Assembly (NCBI RefSeq): GCF_003605575.1
Contig: NZ_QKNY01000018.1
Span: 556,637 to 620,636 of the forward strand
DNA: 64,000 nt
Direction: 5' to 3'
Origin: Halonotius aquaticus
Lineage (GTDB): Archaea; Halobacteriota; Halobacteria; Halobacteriales; Haloferacaceae
Positions within the stretch are counted from its first letter, which is position 1, and each line of letters opens with the position of its first letter. The position numbers were made by a program, and so were the translations under genes. The notes beneath the pieces are model-generated. The model saw nothing but the letters and a program-made list of their open reading frames with translations, was not told the DNA's origin and ran no database searches. Below, one piece after another: positions 43,128 through 52,318 of this stretch.

Positions 43128-43541
43128 TTATTCGTACTCATCCTCCTCCTCGTCCTCGTTTTCCTCCTCATCCTCTCCTTCCTCATTTTCTTCCTCCTCG
43201 TACTCCTCCTCCTCATCTTCTTCATCTTCATACTCGTCGTCTTCTTCATCCCCATACTCTCCGTCTTCTTCGTCCTCATACTCTCCGTCTTCTTCGTCCT
43301 CATACTCACCGTCACCGCTCTTGCCATCGCCGCCTGTCTGCACAGCCGGTGTGAAGTTCTCATTTGGTTGCGGGGCATCGCCAGCCGTCTGCTGATCACT
43401 GGCCGTGATGCCGGTGTCGCCATCGCTCAGACTGGTGAGTCCAAGCCCCGGAAATACCAATCCGCCGGCCACAACCATCGTTAGCAACGCGCCGGCGAGT
43501 GTCATCGCAACGAGTCTGTTTGTTGGGAGTTGAATCCGCAT
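43128..43541 (-). CDS. Membrane-anchored acidic Tyr-rich repeat protein with flavinylation-like motif
   Basis: A 137-residue protein. Residues 10-32 form one transmembrane or signal helix. Then comes SLSDGDTGITAS (D40-G-D-T-G44-I-T46-A-S48), which differs from the ApbE target form D-x-x-S/T-G-A-T/S-x-S/T only in Ile for Ala. Residues 76-137 consist of Glu/Asp with regularly placed Tyr and Gly, including repeats of GEYEDEED. There is no recognisable enzymatic domain. It is first in the operon with apbE. The ATG at 43541 is preferred; 43562 would add seven residues. The acidic tail could bind metal cations. Confidence 0.7.
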   Translation of the reverse strand: MRIQLPTNRLVAMTLAGALLTMVVAGGLVFPGLGLTSLSDGDTGITASDQQTAGDAPQPNENFTPAVQTGGDGKSGDGEYEDEEDGEYEDEEDGEYGDEEDDEYEDEEDEEEEYEEEENEEGEDEEENEDEEEDEYE

Positions 43542-43689
43542 CGTACGTTCGACGACTGCCACGCTCTTCTAATGCGTTCGCGTCCGGCTATCGAATCGTC
43601 GTCCAACCATCGAATCGTCGCCTTCGACCGATTTATCATCGACTGAGCGATTCGCTGTCACGACAAAACGTATCGTTCCGACAACTGGT

Positions 43690-44451
43690 TCAGCCTGCAA
43701 CCGATCCGACACCCACACCGCCACCACCGCCTGCACCTGTGGTGAGACCCTCGCTACCACCGGTGTCTGCGGTGATCGTCTTATCAATGGTTTCACTGTA
43801 TCCAGTTCCGAGCAACGCCAATCGGAGCCGGCCAAGATACGGGATCCGGAACCGCGCCACCCCGTTGACCCACTCCGATTTCACCACGGGTGCAACCCCG
43901 TTTGCCTGATCGTACCGCCGGTTGTTGTCGCCTTTCGTGATATACCCCGCGTGCGGGGCCGGACAGTTTGTTAACTCCGCACAGCTTTCGGCGTCGACCG
44001 CATCGGGCGACGTTCGATCATACCAGTTTTCGCCCGCCTCGACACGAAACCGTACCCGGTGGATGATCGGCGAGCCGACACGGCCGGGGTAGTCGTAGAC
44101 GATCACACTCCCTGGCTGGTTGAACGATTCGTAACTGGTGTCGCTTGTGTCGGCCATCACGAGCCCCTGTTCGTTGGCCGCCGCCGGCGCAAACCGACCC
44201 GGTTCGCTGACGACGACGAGATCGTATTTGTTGATGTTGGGATCCATGCTGTTGCTCTCGACGGCGACCATCGGCGGCCAGACGCCGGTCGCCGCAAAGA
44301 GCACGAGTCCGATGGCAGCCACGATCGAGAGGCTGAGCAGCAGTTCCCGAAGGAACAACAGCGGCCCGTCGTCCGCCCCGCGGAGTCGCTGGAACCACGA
44401 CTCCTCATCGGGCGTCACGTCGCCAGGCGGTTCCCGCTCTCCATCACTCAT
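43690..44451 (-). CDS. sec11: Signal peptidase I (archaeal Sec11 type)
   Basis: A 253-residue membrane protease that removes Sec signal peptides. Residues 30-55 form a transmembrane anchor. The catalytic Ser is S68 in VESNSMDPN. The archaeal/eukaryal His replacing bacterial Lys is H131 in PIIHRVRF, and D175 is in YITKGDNN. The C-terminus ends in a Gly-rich stretch without a clear second anchor. It sits between the flavin operon and polD1, as in Haloferax, where a signal peptidase gene is next to polD1 near the origin. ATG at 44451. Confidence 0.93.
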   Translation of the reverse strand: MSDGEREPPGDVTPDEESWFQRLRGADDGPLLFLRELLLSLSIVAAIGLVLFAATGVWPPMVAVESNSMDPNINKYDLVVVSEPGRFAPAAANEQGLVMADTSDTSYESFNQPGSVIVYDYPGRVGSPIIHRVRFRVEAGENWYDRTSPDAVDAESCAELTNCPAPHAGYITKGDNNRRYDQANGVAPVVKSEWVNGVARFRIPYLGRLRLALLGTGYSETIDKTITADTGGSEGLTTGAGGGGGVGVGSVAG

Positions 44452-44587
44452 TGGCAGTCTCTTCACCCGCACCGCGTTTGAAACTTCTGTCCCGGGTCGC
44501 CGACCCACCAGCCTCTCTCCTCGCGGTGGCTCCCGCATCTCTCTGTCCGATCCGACTCCCGGCATGTTTTTGCCCGGCGCTCCCGAG

Positions 44588-46282
44588 ATGCCGACAGTGC
44601 CATCCGAGACGCCCTCCCGGATCGTTCAGACGCTGGCCCGCCACGGCTACAACGCCGACCGCGAGGCGGTCACCCTGCTCGCCCGCGTGAGCGATCCGGC
44701 CGCCGCAATCGAGGCTGTCGTCTCGGCAACCGACGACAACACGCTTCGCATCACCAGCAGCGATGTCCGAGCGTGTCTCGACAGCGCTGCCGTTGTCACC
44801 GGTGCGGCTGTCTCTCCTTCGACAACTGCACCTGAATCGACCCCAGCGGCTGCTCCGACCGAGTCGACATCTCCAGATTCGCCTAAATCGACTGATTCAC
44901 AACCTGAAACACCCCAACAGCCCAGCTCAAACACCACCTCTTCGACTGCAACCAAAACACACCCAAATCAACAGACTACGTCAGAATCTCCAAACGAAAC
45001 AGAGGGGTCGAACTCGACCGGGCGTAAAGAAGTGGTTGCCGAACCAACAGGAACCGCCCGCTCCCCGGATCGGAACCCGACACCCGCCGAGATCACCGGC
45101 GACATCACCGGCCGCAGCACCGGCACCGGTGAGTACAGCCAGTTCGTAACGACGTTTCGGGATCGCTACGAACAGCTCTCGAAGCTCCTCAAAGGCCGCG
45201 TTAATCACCGCCCAGCCACGGCCATCGCCGACATGCCGGGCGGCAGCGACGCCGAGATGATCGGACTCGTCAACGACATCCGCTCGACGGCCAGCGGCCA
45301 CTGGCTGATCGAACTCGAAGACACGACCGGCACCTTCCCCGCGCTCGTAATGAAAGATAGGCCGATCGCCGAGCTGGTCGACGAACTTCTCCTCGACGAA
45401 TGCATCGCCGTCCAGGGCACCCTTGCCGATGATTCGGGCATCCTGTTTACCGACTCGATCCACTTCCCTGACGTGCCCCGGACGTTCCGTCCGAGCACCG
45501 CCGACCGCCACGTTCAGGCCGCGCTCATCTCGGATGTCCACGTCGGCAGCCAGGAGTTCATGGCCGACGCCTGGGGGCGGTTCGCCGACTGGCTCCACAC
45601 CGAGGAAGCCGAGGCCGTCGAATATCTCCTGATCGCCGGCGATATGGTCGAAGGTGTCGGCGTCTATCCCGACCAGGACGAGGAACTCGACATCGTCGAC
45701 ATCTTCGACCAGTACGAAGCCTTCTCGGAGTATCTCAAGGCTGTTCCCGGGGATATCGAGATCGTCATGATCCCCGGCAACCACGACGCCGTCCGCCTTG
45801 CCGAACCCCAACCCGGCTTCGACGAGGAACTTCGGGATATCATGTCGGTTCACGACGCCCGGATCACGGGCAACCCTTCGCTTGTCACTATCGAGGGCGT
45901 CTCGATCCTGATGTACCACGGTGTCTCGCTCGACGAGGTCATCGCCGAACTCCCCGAAGAGAAGGCCAGCTACGACAACCCACACAAGGCGATGTACCAA
46001 CTCCTGAAGAAACGCCACGTCGCCCCCCAATACGGCGGCAAGATGCGACTTGCACCCGAAACGAAGGACTATCTCACCATCGACACAGTGCCCGACATCT
46101 TCCACACCGGCCACGTCCACAAGCTGGGCTGGGGGAAATACCACAACGTCCTGGCGGTCAACAGCGGCTGCTGGCAGGCCCAAACCGCCTTCCAAAAGAA
46201 GGTCAACATCGACCCCGACGTGGCCCACGCCCCGATCGTCGATCTCGATACCTTGGAGATGACTGTCCGAAAGTTCGCGTAA
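44588..46282 (+). CDS. polD1: DNA polymerase II (PolD) small subunit, DP1
   Basis: A 564-residue small subunit of the archaeal replicative polymerase D. A helical N-terminal domain (1-75) is followed by a Ser/Thr/Pro-rich linker (about 80-165), an OB fold and an Mre11-like calcineurin nuclease domain. Metal ligands lie in LISDVHVGSQ, AGDMVEG, IPGNHDAVRL, MYHGVS and FHTGHVHKLGW, so 3'-5' proofreading exonuclease function is expected. The ATG at 44588 is preferred; the frame upstream to 44138 overlaps sec11 on the other strand. It lies divergent from sec11 and 4 kb from orc1. Confidence 0.95.
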   Translation: MPTVPSETPSRIVQTLARHGYNADREAVTLLARVSDPAAAIEAVVSATDDNTLRITSSDVRACLDSAAVVTGAAVSPSTTAPESTPAAAPTESTSPDSPKSTDSQPETPQQPSSNTTSSTATKTHPNQQTTSESPNETEGSNSTGRKEVVAEPTGTARSPDRNPTPAEITGDITGRSTGTGEYSQFVTTFRDRYEQLSKLLKGRVNHRPATAIADMPGGSDAEMIGLVNDIRSTASGHWLIELEDTTGTFPALVMKDRPIAELVDELLLDECIAVQGTLADDSGILFTDSIHFPDVPRTFRPSTADRHVQAALISDVHVGSQEFMADAWGRFADWLHTEEAEAVEYLLIAGDMVEGVGVYPDQDEELDIVDIFDQYEAFSEYLKAVPGDIEIVMIPGNHDAVRLAEPQPGFDEELRDIMSVHDARITGNPSLVTIEGVSILMYHGVSLDEVIAELPEEKASYDNPHKAMYQLLKKRHVAPQYGGKMRLAPETKDYLTIDTVPDIFHTGHVHKLGWGKYHNVLAVNSGCWQAQTAFQKKVNIDPDVAHAPIVDLDTLEMTVRKFA

Positions 46283-46306
46283 GCAATCGGTCTACTTCTG
46301 TCACGA

Positions 46307-46732
46307 TCAGGGTTGCTGGTAATACCGGATCGTCTGCGCGCCGCGAAACATCGGCCCGTCGCCGGCCTCCTGAAACCCTGCGGCCTGGGCGGCCGTCTGC
46401 AGATCAGTTGCGTTCTGTTCGACCAGCAGTTCCACGTCCAACCCTTCGCTGGCGCCAAACCGAACCGGCTCGCTCAGCAGCCGCTCACAGGCCTCCTTTG
46501 TCCCGCCGACCTGTGTCACGTGGACAGTGTTGTCGTGGACATCAAAGCTGACGAAGCCCAACAACTCGGATTCGAGTGCGTCGGTATCGGCGTTGGGATC
46601 GTTGCCGGCCTGTTTCCGTTCGGCGACCCGGACGCTGCGATCGTGCACAAGGTTCCGGACGACATCCGCCGGTACGTCGGCCAGTGCCGCGATCGACTCG
46701 GCGTCCTCCTCGACGGCGTCCCGGACATCCAT
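46307..46732 (-). CDS. GNAT-like small protein, haloarchaeal
   Basis: A 141-residue protein starting MDVRDAVEEDAESIAALADVPADVVRNLVHDRSVRVAE, the beginning of an N-acetyltransferase (GNAT) fold. The middle ELLGFVSFDVHDNTVHVTQVGG fits beta strands 4-5. The acetyl-CoA loop R/Q-x-x-G-x-G/A is not clear, so catalytic activity is doubtful. An ATG nine codons upstream (46759) is possible. It converges with polD1 and is divergent from the prepilin peptidase gene. Confidence 0.7.
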   Translation of the reverse strand: MDVRDAVEEDAESIAALADVPADVVRNLVHDRSVRVAERKQAGNDPNADTDALESELLGFVSFDVHDNTVHVTQVGGTKEACERLLSEPVRFGASEGLDVELLVEQNATDLQTAAQAAGFQEAGDGPMFRGAQTIRYYQQP

Positions 46733-46856
46733 GTGAGCGTATATCACATCTACCCGCATAAAATTCAGGGCGACTGGGAGCGTTGTCTGTGAACTACATC
46801 CAAGCCGCCATCTGACACCTAAACACCTATGGGCGATGGGGTTCCGAACTGTGGTA

Positions 46857-47873
46857 ATGGTTGCAACGTTGCCGGATCTGCTTCGACTCCTCGTGATTCC
46901 GGTTCTCGGGTGGGCTGCGTGGCGCGACATCCATACCCGTCGGATCCCGAACCGGGTGTGGCCACCGCTGGTCATCCTTGGCGGCCTCCTGCTCGTCTGG
47001 GAAGCGATCCAACTCTTCGTGTTTGGTGACCCTGGCGGCCAAGCCTTCCTGATCCGTGCCGGGATCAGCCTCCTGTTTGTCGCTCCGCTTGGCTACGCAT
47101 TCTGGTGGTTCGGCGCGTTTGGTGCGGCCGACGCAAAGGCGATGATCGCCCTTGCGTTCCTCCTGCCGACGTTTCCGACCTACGCCCTCGGCGGGCTGGA
47201 ACTCCCGCTTGTCGATACGACGATCGGCGTGTTCTCGTTGACGGTGCTCACAAACGCGGTGCTCCTCGCGGTGGTTGCACCGGTCGGCTTGGGGGTTGGG
47301 AACCTGCTCCGCCGCCGGATCGAACCCGCGGTGATGTTTCTGGCCCGACCGGTTCGGATCGACTCGCTGCCGGGTCGCCACGGCCGACTGTTCGAAGCAC
47401 CCGATGGGCTCACCCACAACGGGCTGGATCTTGACGCCCTCCGGATGTATCTTCGCTGGCGCGGCCTTCCCTTAGCCGCGCTCCGGGCGGCCCCCGATAT
47501 CGCCCGCGATCCGGCCAGCATTGAGGCGACCGGTGAGCCGACCGACGGCCGCAGCGACGTCGACGACGACCTCGATTGGCATGACTCCGACGCCGTCCCG
47601 ACAGTCGACGGCGACGTTGCCGCCGAGAATCTCGATGATCCGTGGGGTGTCGACCAGTTTTTCGAGTCGATCGATCGGTCGACCTACGGAACCGACCCGG
47701 AACAACTCCGTGAGGGGCTTGAACTGCTGGCGACAACTGACGAGGAGACGGTTTGGGTCTCGCCGGGGCTTCCGTTCGTCGTTCCGATGTTTGCCGGCCT
47801 TCTCGTCGCCTTCATCTACGGTGACCTGCTCTTTGGCTTCCTTCGCTGGCTCGGCGTGTTCCCGCTTGTGTAA
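46857..47873 (+). CDS. Prepilin peptidase, A24 family
   Basis: A 338-residue membrane aspartic protease that cleaves type IV prepilin and archaellin leaders. The catalytic aspartates are in WRDIHTRRIPNR (first helix end) and FGAADAKAM (GxGD-type). Helices span residues 3-20, 30-60, 70-100 and 110-140. A long soluble acidic domain at about 150-300, which bacterial and short archaeal enzymes lack, is followed by a last helix. The ATG at 46857 (MVATLPDLLRLL) fits family starts better than the ATG at 46836. Pilin targets lie elsewhere. Confidence 0.88.
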   Translation: MVATLPDLLRLLVIPVLGWAAWRDIHTRRIPNRVWPPLVILGGLLLVWEAIQLFVFGDPGGQAFLIRAGISLLFVAPLGYAFWWFGAFGAADAKAMIALAFLLPTFPTYALGGLELPLVDTTIGVFSLTVLTNAVLLAVVAPVGLGVGNLLRRRIEPAVMFLARPVRIDSLPGRHGRLFEAPDGLTHNGLDLDALRMYLRWRGLPLAALRAAPDIARDPASIEATGEPTDGRSDVDDDLDWHDSDAVPTVDGDVAAENLDDPWGVDQFFESIDRSTYGTDPEQLREGLELLATTDEETVWVSPGLPFVVPMFAGLLVAFIYGDLLFGFLRWLGVFPLV

Positions 47874-47965
47874 CGGCTCCGCTCGTGTAGCGACTCCGTC
47901 GCTGCCGGCGGCACCAACCGTTCTGGGATCGGTGTGCCTTTGGCCTCGCCGCCGCCCCCTTCGGT

Positions 47966-49114
47966 ATGGACGGACACCTTCGCAACGGCGTCGTCGAGGT
48001 CGGCGGCAACGCCCGCCAGCAGTTCCACGACGCCCGCGGCTACGGCCGGCCGGCCGACGGCAACGAGATCCGCCTGGCCCGCGTTGAGGCCGCCCACCTC
48101 CTGCTCCGTGGCGATCTCACGGCTGTTGTCGATCACGACGGCTCCGCTGATCGCCTCTCGTTTGAAGAGTTCTTTGTCGCCTCCGCCGCGGCCGCCGAGC
48201 GGTTCGCTCTCCGATTTCTGGTGTACGCTGACCTCCGTGATCGTGGATTCTATCTTGCGCCCGCCCGCGCGGGCTGGCCCGGTGCAGCGGAAGCTGACAA
48301 CGACCTGATCGACCTGATTGTTCCACCCCGTGGCACGAAACCCGGTGACAGCGAACCCGCCTATCGAATCGCTGTCGTCGGCGAACGCGAGTCGCTCCCG
48401 GCCGACGAGCTTGCGAACCTCACCCTCGCGGTCGTCGACGAGGAAAGCGAGATCAGCTATCTCGAAACTGCGACGCCCGAGTTCGACGGCGGGACGACCT
48501 ACAGCCTACCGGCAGGGATCACGGGCTCGCTCATCGGCGACCGCGTCGTCGTCTGGGACGCTCCCGATGGCTTCTACGATCACGGGTTCTACGGCCAACC
48601 GCTTGAGGTGCGGGAGGCGATCATCGACACCGCCGTCCAGCTTTCGCTTGTCGAGGCCGCCGCTCTCGCCGCCGAGGGACAACTGGTGCTTGATGACGCT
48701 GACGACGATCAATCCGAGGCGACGACGTTCACCGCAACCGAGATCGCCGGCGACACATCCCCCGACTCGCCGGCCAGCTACACCGCGATCCGCAAACAGG
48801 GCAGGCGGGTCGAAGGCGAGCGATTCGACCGCCGGCTTGCGGTGTATCGCATGCTTCGAGACCGACAGGTCGTCCCGAAAACAGGCTACAAGTTCGGCGC
48901 GGATTTCCGCACCTACAACACGGTTGAATCGGTCGAGGACTTACCCCACTCCGAACGGCTTGTTCGCGTCGTCGAGACCGATCACGCGTTCGATCCCCGC
49001 GAGCTCTCACTTGACGTGCGGCTGGCCGGCGGGGTACGGAAACGAATGGTTTTTGCGCTGACCGGCGCGAACGGCGAGATAGACTGGCTCTCTGTGAGCC
49101 GCCTGACACCATGA
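47966..49114 (+). CDS. endA: tRNA-splicing endonuclease
   Basis: A 382-residue EndA of the fused, two-repeat haloarchaeal type, which removes introns from pre-tRNAs at bulge-helix-bulge sites. The catalytic C-terminal repeat (about 270-382) contains PKTGYKFGADFRTY (Tyr), ETDHAF with the active-site His region and RKRMVFAL (Lys). The N-terminal half is a degenerate structural repeat. The stop overlaps the trpS start by four bases (ATGA), so the two are translated together. tRNA-Trp pre-RNA carries an intron in many haloarchaea, making this pairing sensible. Confidence 0.93.
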   Translation: MDGHLRNGVVEVGGNARQQFHDARGYGRPADGNEIRLARVEAAHLLLRGDLTAVVDHDGSADRLSFEEFFVASAAAAERFALRFLVYADLRDRGFYLAPARAGWPGAAEADNDLIDLIVPPRGTKPGDSEPAYRIAVVGERESLPADELANLTLAVVDEESEISYLETATPEFDGGTTYSLPAGITGSLIGDRVVVWDAPDGFYDHGFYGQPLEVREAIIDTAVQLSLVEAAALAAEGQLVLDDADDDQSEATTFTATEIAGDTSPDSPASYTAIRKQGRRVEGERFDRRLAVYRMLRDRQVVPKTGYKFGADFRTYNTVESVEDLPHSERLVRVVETDHAFDPRELSLDVRLAGGVRKRMVFALTGANGEIDWLSVSRLTP

Positions 49115-50718
49115 CCGACGATACCTCTCACGACGACGATGGCACGTCCGAAGCCGGCGCGACCGACGACGCGGTCGCCACAACCGACGGCGGCGTCGAC
49201 GAGACGACCATCGATCCGTGGGGATCGTCAACGATCGCCGACTACCGCAAGCTCTTCGAGGAGTTCGGCATCGAGGAGTTCGAGTCGATTCTCGGCGATG
49301 TGCCCGATCCGCACTACCTCATGCGCCGGGGAGTCATCTTCGGCCACCGCGACTACGAGCCCGTCGCCGACGCCCTTGCCAACGACGAACCCGCCGCCGC
49401 GCTCTCAGGCTTTATGCCGACCGGCGACCCGCATATCGGCCACAAACTTGTCTTCGACGAGATTATCTGGCATCAACAGCAGGGTGCCGACGCCTACGCC
49501 CTGATCGCCGACCTGGAGGCCCATTCCGCCCGCGGGATGACGTGGGACGAGATCGACGACCACACAGAAAGCTATCTGCTAAGCCTGTTGGCGCTCGGCT
49601 TCGACGCCGAGGAGGGAACGCTCTACCGCCAATCGCAGAACCGCGAGCTCCAGGATCTCGCCTTCGAACTCGGCTCGAACGCCCGATTCGCCGAGTTCGG
49701 CTCGATCTACGGGTTCGACGGCGAGACCAGCGTCTCCCACATGCAGAGCGTCGTCACCCAGATGGCCGATATGCTCTACCCGCAGTTGGTCGACGGCCCC
49801 AAGCCGACGGTGATCCCGGTCGGGCCCGATCAAGATCCCCACGTCCGCCTCGCGCGGGATCTGGCGGTGCGGATGCGGTATTTCAAAGTCACCGAAGCCT
49901 ACGCGAGTTTCGAGGCCGACGCTGCCCAACGGAAGTTGATCGCTCGCGCCTATGACGCACTCAGCGAGGAGATCGACAGCGACGAGATGGTTCGCTGTGC
50001 GGCCGCCGCTGACTGGCTGGCCGACTACGACGCTGCCACCGAGTTTGCCGACGCCAAGGATGCCGCTGTCGACAAACTCAGCGAGGCCGGCAAGGAGCCG
50101 CTTCGTCCGCGCGTCCGGTTCTTCCACCGCCACGGCCCCGAAGATGCCTTCGAGGCGATGATCGACGCCATCGAAGGCGAAAAACGCGTCTACGAGGGCC
50201 ATATCGACTCGTTCGAACTCGATATCGACGATGCCGAAGCCCTTGCCCGCGAGGTCGAAGTCGACAACGGCGGCTACGGCTTCATCCAGCCGTCTTCGAT
50301 CTATCACCGCTTCATGACCGGCCTGACCGGCGGGAAAATGTCGTCGTCGATCCCGGCCAGCCACATCAGCCTACTCGACGATCCCGAAGACGGCTACGAC
50401 AAGGTGAAGTCGGCGACGACGGGCGGCCGCGAGACGGCTGAAAAACAGCGCGAACTCGGTGGCGAGGCCGACGACTGCCCGGTCTATGAGCTGTATGCCT
50501 ATCTCCTCGCCAACGATGACGATGGGCTGGTCGAGGAGGTCTACGAGGAGTGTGTCGGCGGCGAGCGACTCTGTGGGGACTGCAAGGAGCAGGCGGCAAC
50601 GCTGATGAAAGAGTTCCTGAAGAACCATCAGGAGAAACGCGAGGAAGCGCGGGAACTGCTCGACGACCTCGATATCGTGCTCGATTCCGACCGGAAAGGG
50701 CCGGGCAGCTCACACTGA
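49111..50718 (+). CDS. trpS: Tryptophanyl-tRNA synthetase
   Basis: A 535-residue class I synthetase, longer than bacterial TrpRS. An acidic N-terminal extension of about 45 residues precedes SGFMPTGDPHIGHKLVFDEIIWHQQ (HIGH motif). GGKMSSSIPASHISLLDDPE is the KMSKS-type loop. The C-terminal part contains Cys pairs (CVGGERLCGDCKEQAATL) conserved in archaeal forms. It is co-translated with endA by a four-base overlap and followed 79 bases later by pheS. Confidence 0.96.
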   Translation: MTDDTSHDDDGTSEAGATDDAVATTDGGVDETTIDPWGSSTIADYRKLFEEFGIEEFESILGDVPDPHYLMRRGVIFGHRDYEPVADALANDEPAAALSGFMPTGDPHIGHKLVFDEIIWHQQQGADAYALIADLEAHSARGMTWDEIDDHTESYLLSLLALGFDAEEGTLYRQSQNRELQDLAFELGSNARFAEFGSIYGFDGETSVSHMQSVVTQMADMLYPQLVDGPKPTVIPVGPDQDPHVRLARDLAVRMRYFKVTEAYASFEADAAQRKLIARAYDALSEEIDSDEMVRCAAAADWLADYDAATEFADAKDAAVDKLSEAGKEPLRPRVRFFHRHGPEDAFEAMIDAIEGEKRVYEGHIDSFELDIDDAEALAREVEVDNGGYGFIQPSSIYHRFMTGLTGGKMSSSIPASHISLLDDPEDGYDKVKSATTGGRETAEKQRELGGEADDCPVYELYAYLLANDDDGLVEEVYEECVGGERLCGDCKEQAATLMKEFLKNHQEKREEARELLDDLDIVLDSDRKGPGSSH

Positions 50719-50797
50719 CGCTATTTTTGTTGCGGCTTGCTGCTGTCGTCTTCGCAACTGCTAACTGACGACCCCACCGACACCCGATAACAACTGT

Positions 50798-52318
50798 ATG
50801 CGACTCCCGGACTCACAACTCGCGGTGTTGGAAGCCGCCTCGGCGACCGAACCGACGCCAGTCGATCGGCTGGCCGACGCGACCGACCTAAAACCCGAAA
50901 CCGTCACCCGTGCGGCCTTCGATCTCCGCGACGACGGCTTGGTCACCATCGAGGAACGCACCGAAACCACGGCCGACCTCACCGACGAGGCCCACGACTA
51001 TCTCGAATCGGGCCTCCCGGAAGTCCGGCTTTACCGCGCCGCCGTTGAGGCTGGTGCCGACGACGAGGCCGTCGAGTTGGGCCAACTCATCGGCGCGGCC
51101 GGCTTGGAGGGCCCCGAGGTCGACATCGCGCTGGCCAACTTCGCGCGCAAAGGATACGGCACGATCGACTCCGGCAGCGTCACCGCCGATCCCGACGCCG
51201 ATCCCGACGCCGACCCCGAAGCCGACGCACTCGCAACGCTGGCCGACGGTGGGAGCGTCGCCGACGGCGACGCCATCGACACCGATCTCCTCGACCAACT
51301 CGAGCGCCGCGACCTCATTATTCAGCGCGAGCACACGCTCCGGGAGATCACGCTCACCGACGACGCCGTCACCGCGCTGATGGAGGGCATCGAGACCGCC
51401 GAGACGGTTGACCGCCTGACACCCGAGATGCTGACCAGCGGCGAGTGGCAAGATGTAGAATTCACCGAGTACAACGTCGAGGCCGACGCACCCAGCGTCG
51501 AGGGCGGCCGCAAGCACATCCTCAGACAGACGGCCGACCGCGCGAAGGACGTACTCGTCGGGATGGGCTTTCAGGAGATGGACGGCCCGCATGCTGACGC
51601 CGACTTCTGGATCAACGACTGCCTGTTCATGCCGCAGGATCACCCTGCGCGTACCCACTGGGATCGCTTCGCGCTTGACGTGCCGCCGATCCAAGACCTT
51701 CCCGACCAACTCGTCGACCGCGTCGAGTCAGCCCACCGCGAGGGCGTCGGCGAGGACGGCGACGGCTACCACTCGCCGTGGGATCGGGATTTCGCCGAGG
51801 CAGTCGCCCTTCGGGGGCACACCACGTCGCTGTCGATGCGCTACCTTTCCGGGTTCGCTGGGGCCGACATCGAGCCGCCGCAGCGGTACTTCTCGGTTGA
51901 AAAGGTCTACCGTAACGACACGCTCGATCCGACTCACCTGCTGGAATTCTTCCAGATCGAGGGGTGGGTGCTCGCCGAGGATCTCTCGGTGCGTGATCTG
52001 ATGGGCACCTTTGAGGAGTTCTACGCCCAGTTCGGGATCACCGATATCAAATTCAAACCCCACTACAATCCCTACACTGAGCCCTCCTTCGAGCTGTTCG
52101 GCGAGCATCCGACGACCGGCGAGATCGTCGAGATCGGGAACTCCGGGTTGTTCCGACCCGAAGTACTCGAACCGCTCGGCATCGAAGCCGACGTGATGGC
52201 GTGGGGCCTCGCCCTCGAACGCCTGCTCATGCTGATGTACGGTTTCGAGGATATCCGCGATGTCCACGGGACGCTGTGTGATCTTGAACTGCTGCGGGAA
52301 ACGGAGGTGCTCCAATAA
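50798..52318 (+). CDS. pheS: Phenylalanyl-tRNA synthetase alpha subunit
   Basis: A 506-residue class II synthetase subunit. The N-terminal region (about 1-230) contains winged-helix-like domains typical of archaeal/eukaryal PheS. The catalytic core has motif 2 (RYFSVEKVYRNDTLDPTHLLEFFQIEGWV) and motif 3 (GLALERLLMLMYGFEDIRD). An acidic Asp-Pro-rich insertion (ADPDADPDADPEAD) lies near residues 128-142. The stop overlaps the pheT start by one base (TAATG). Confidence 0.97.
   Translation: MRLPDSQLAVLEAASATEPTPVDRLADATDLKPETVTRAAFDLRDDGLVTIEERTETTADLTDEAHDYLESGLPEVRLYRAAVEAGADDEAVELGQLIGAAGLEGPEVDIALANFARKGYGTIDSGSVTADPDADPDADPEADALATLADGGSVADGDAIDTDLLDQLERRDLIIQREHTLREITLTDDAVTALMEGIETAETVDRLTPEMLTSGEWQDVEFTEYNVEADAPSVEGGRKHILRQTADRAKDVLVGMGFQEMDGPHADADFWINDCLFMPQDHPARTHWDRFALDVPPIQDLPDQLVDRVESAHREGVGEDGDGYHSPWDRDFAEAVALRGHTTSLSMRYLSGFAGADIEPPQRYFSVEKVYRNDTLDPTHLLEFFQIEGWVLAEDLSVRDLMGTFEEFYAQFGITDIKFKPHYNPYTEPSFELFGEHPTTGEIVEIGNSGLFRPEVLEPLGIEADVMAWGLALERLLMLMYGFEDIRDVHGTLCDLELLRETEVLQ

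Noticed and set aside
43104..43484. Very hydrophobic Leu/Ile/Phe frame resembling a membrane protein, and a similar one at 8131-8469
   Set aside because: Reverse reading of GAG/GAA/GAC repeats yields CTC/TTC/ATC codons. Both are artefacts of the acidic tails encoded on the minus strand.
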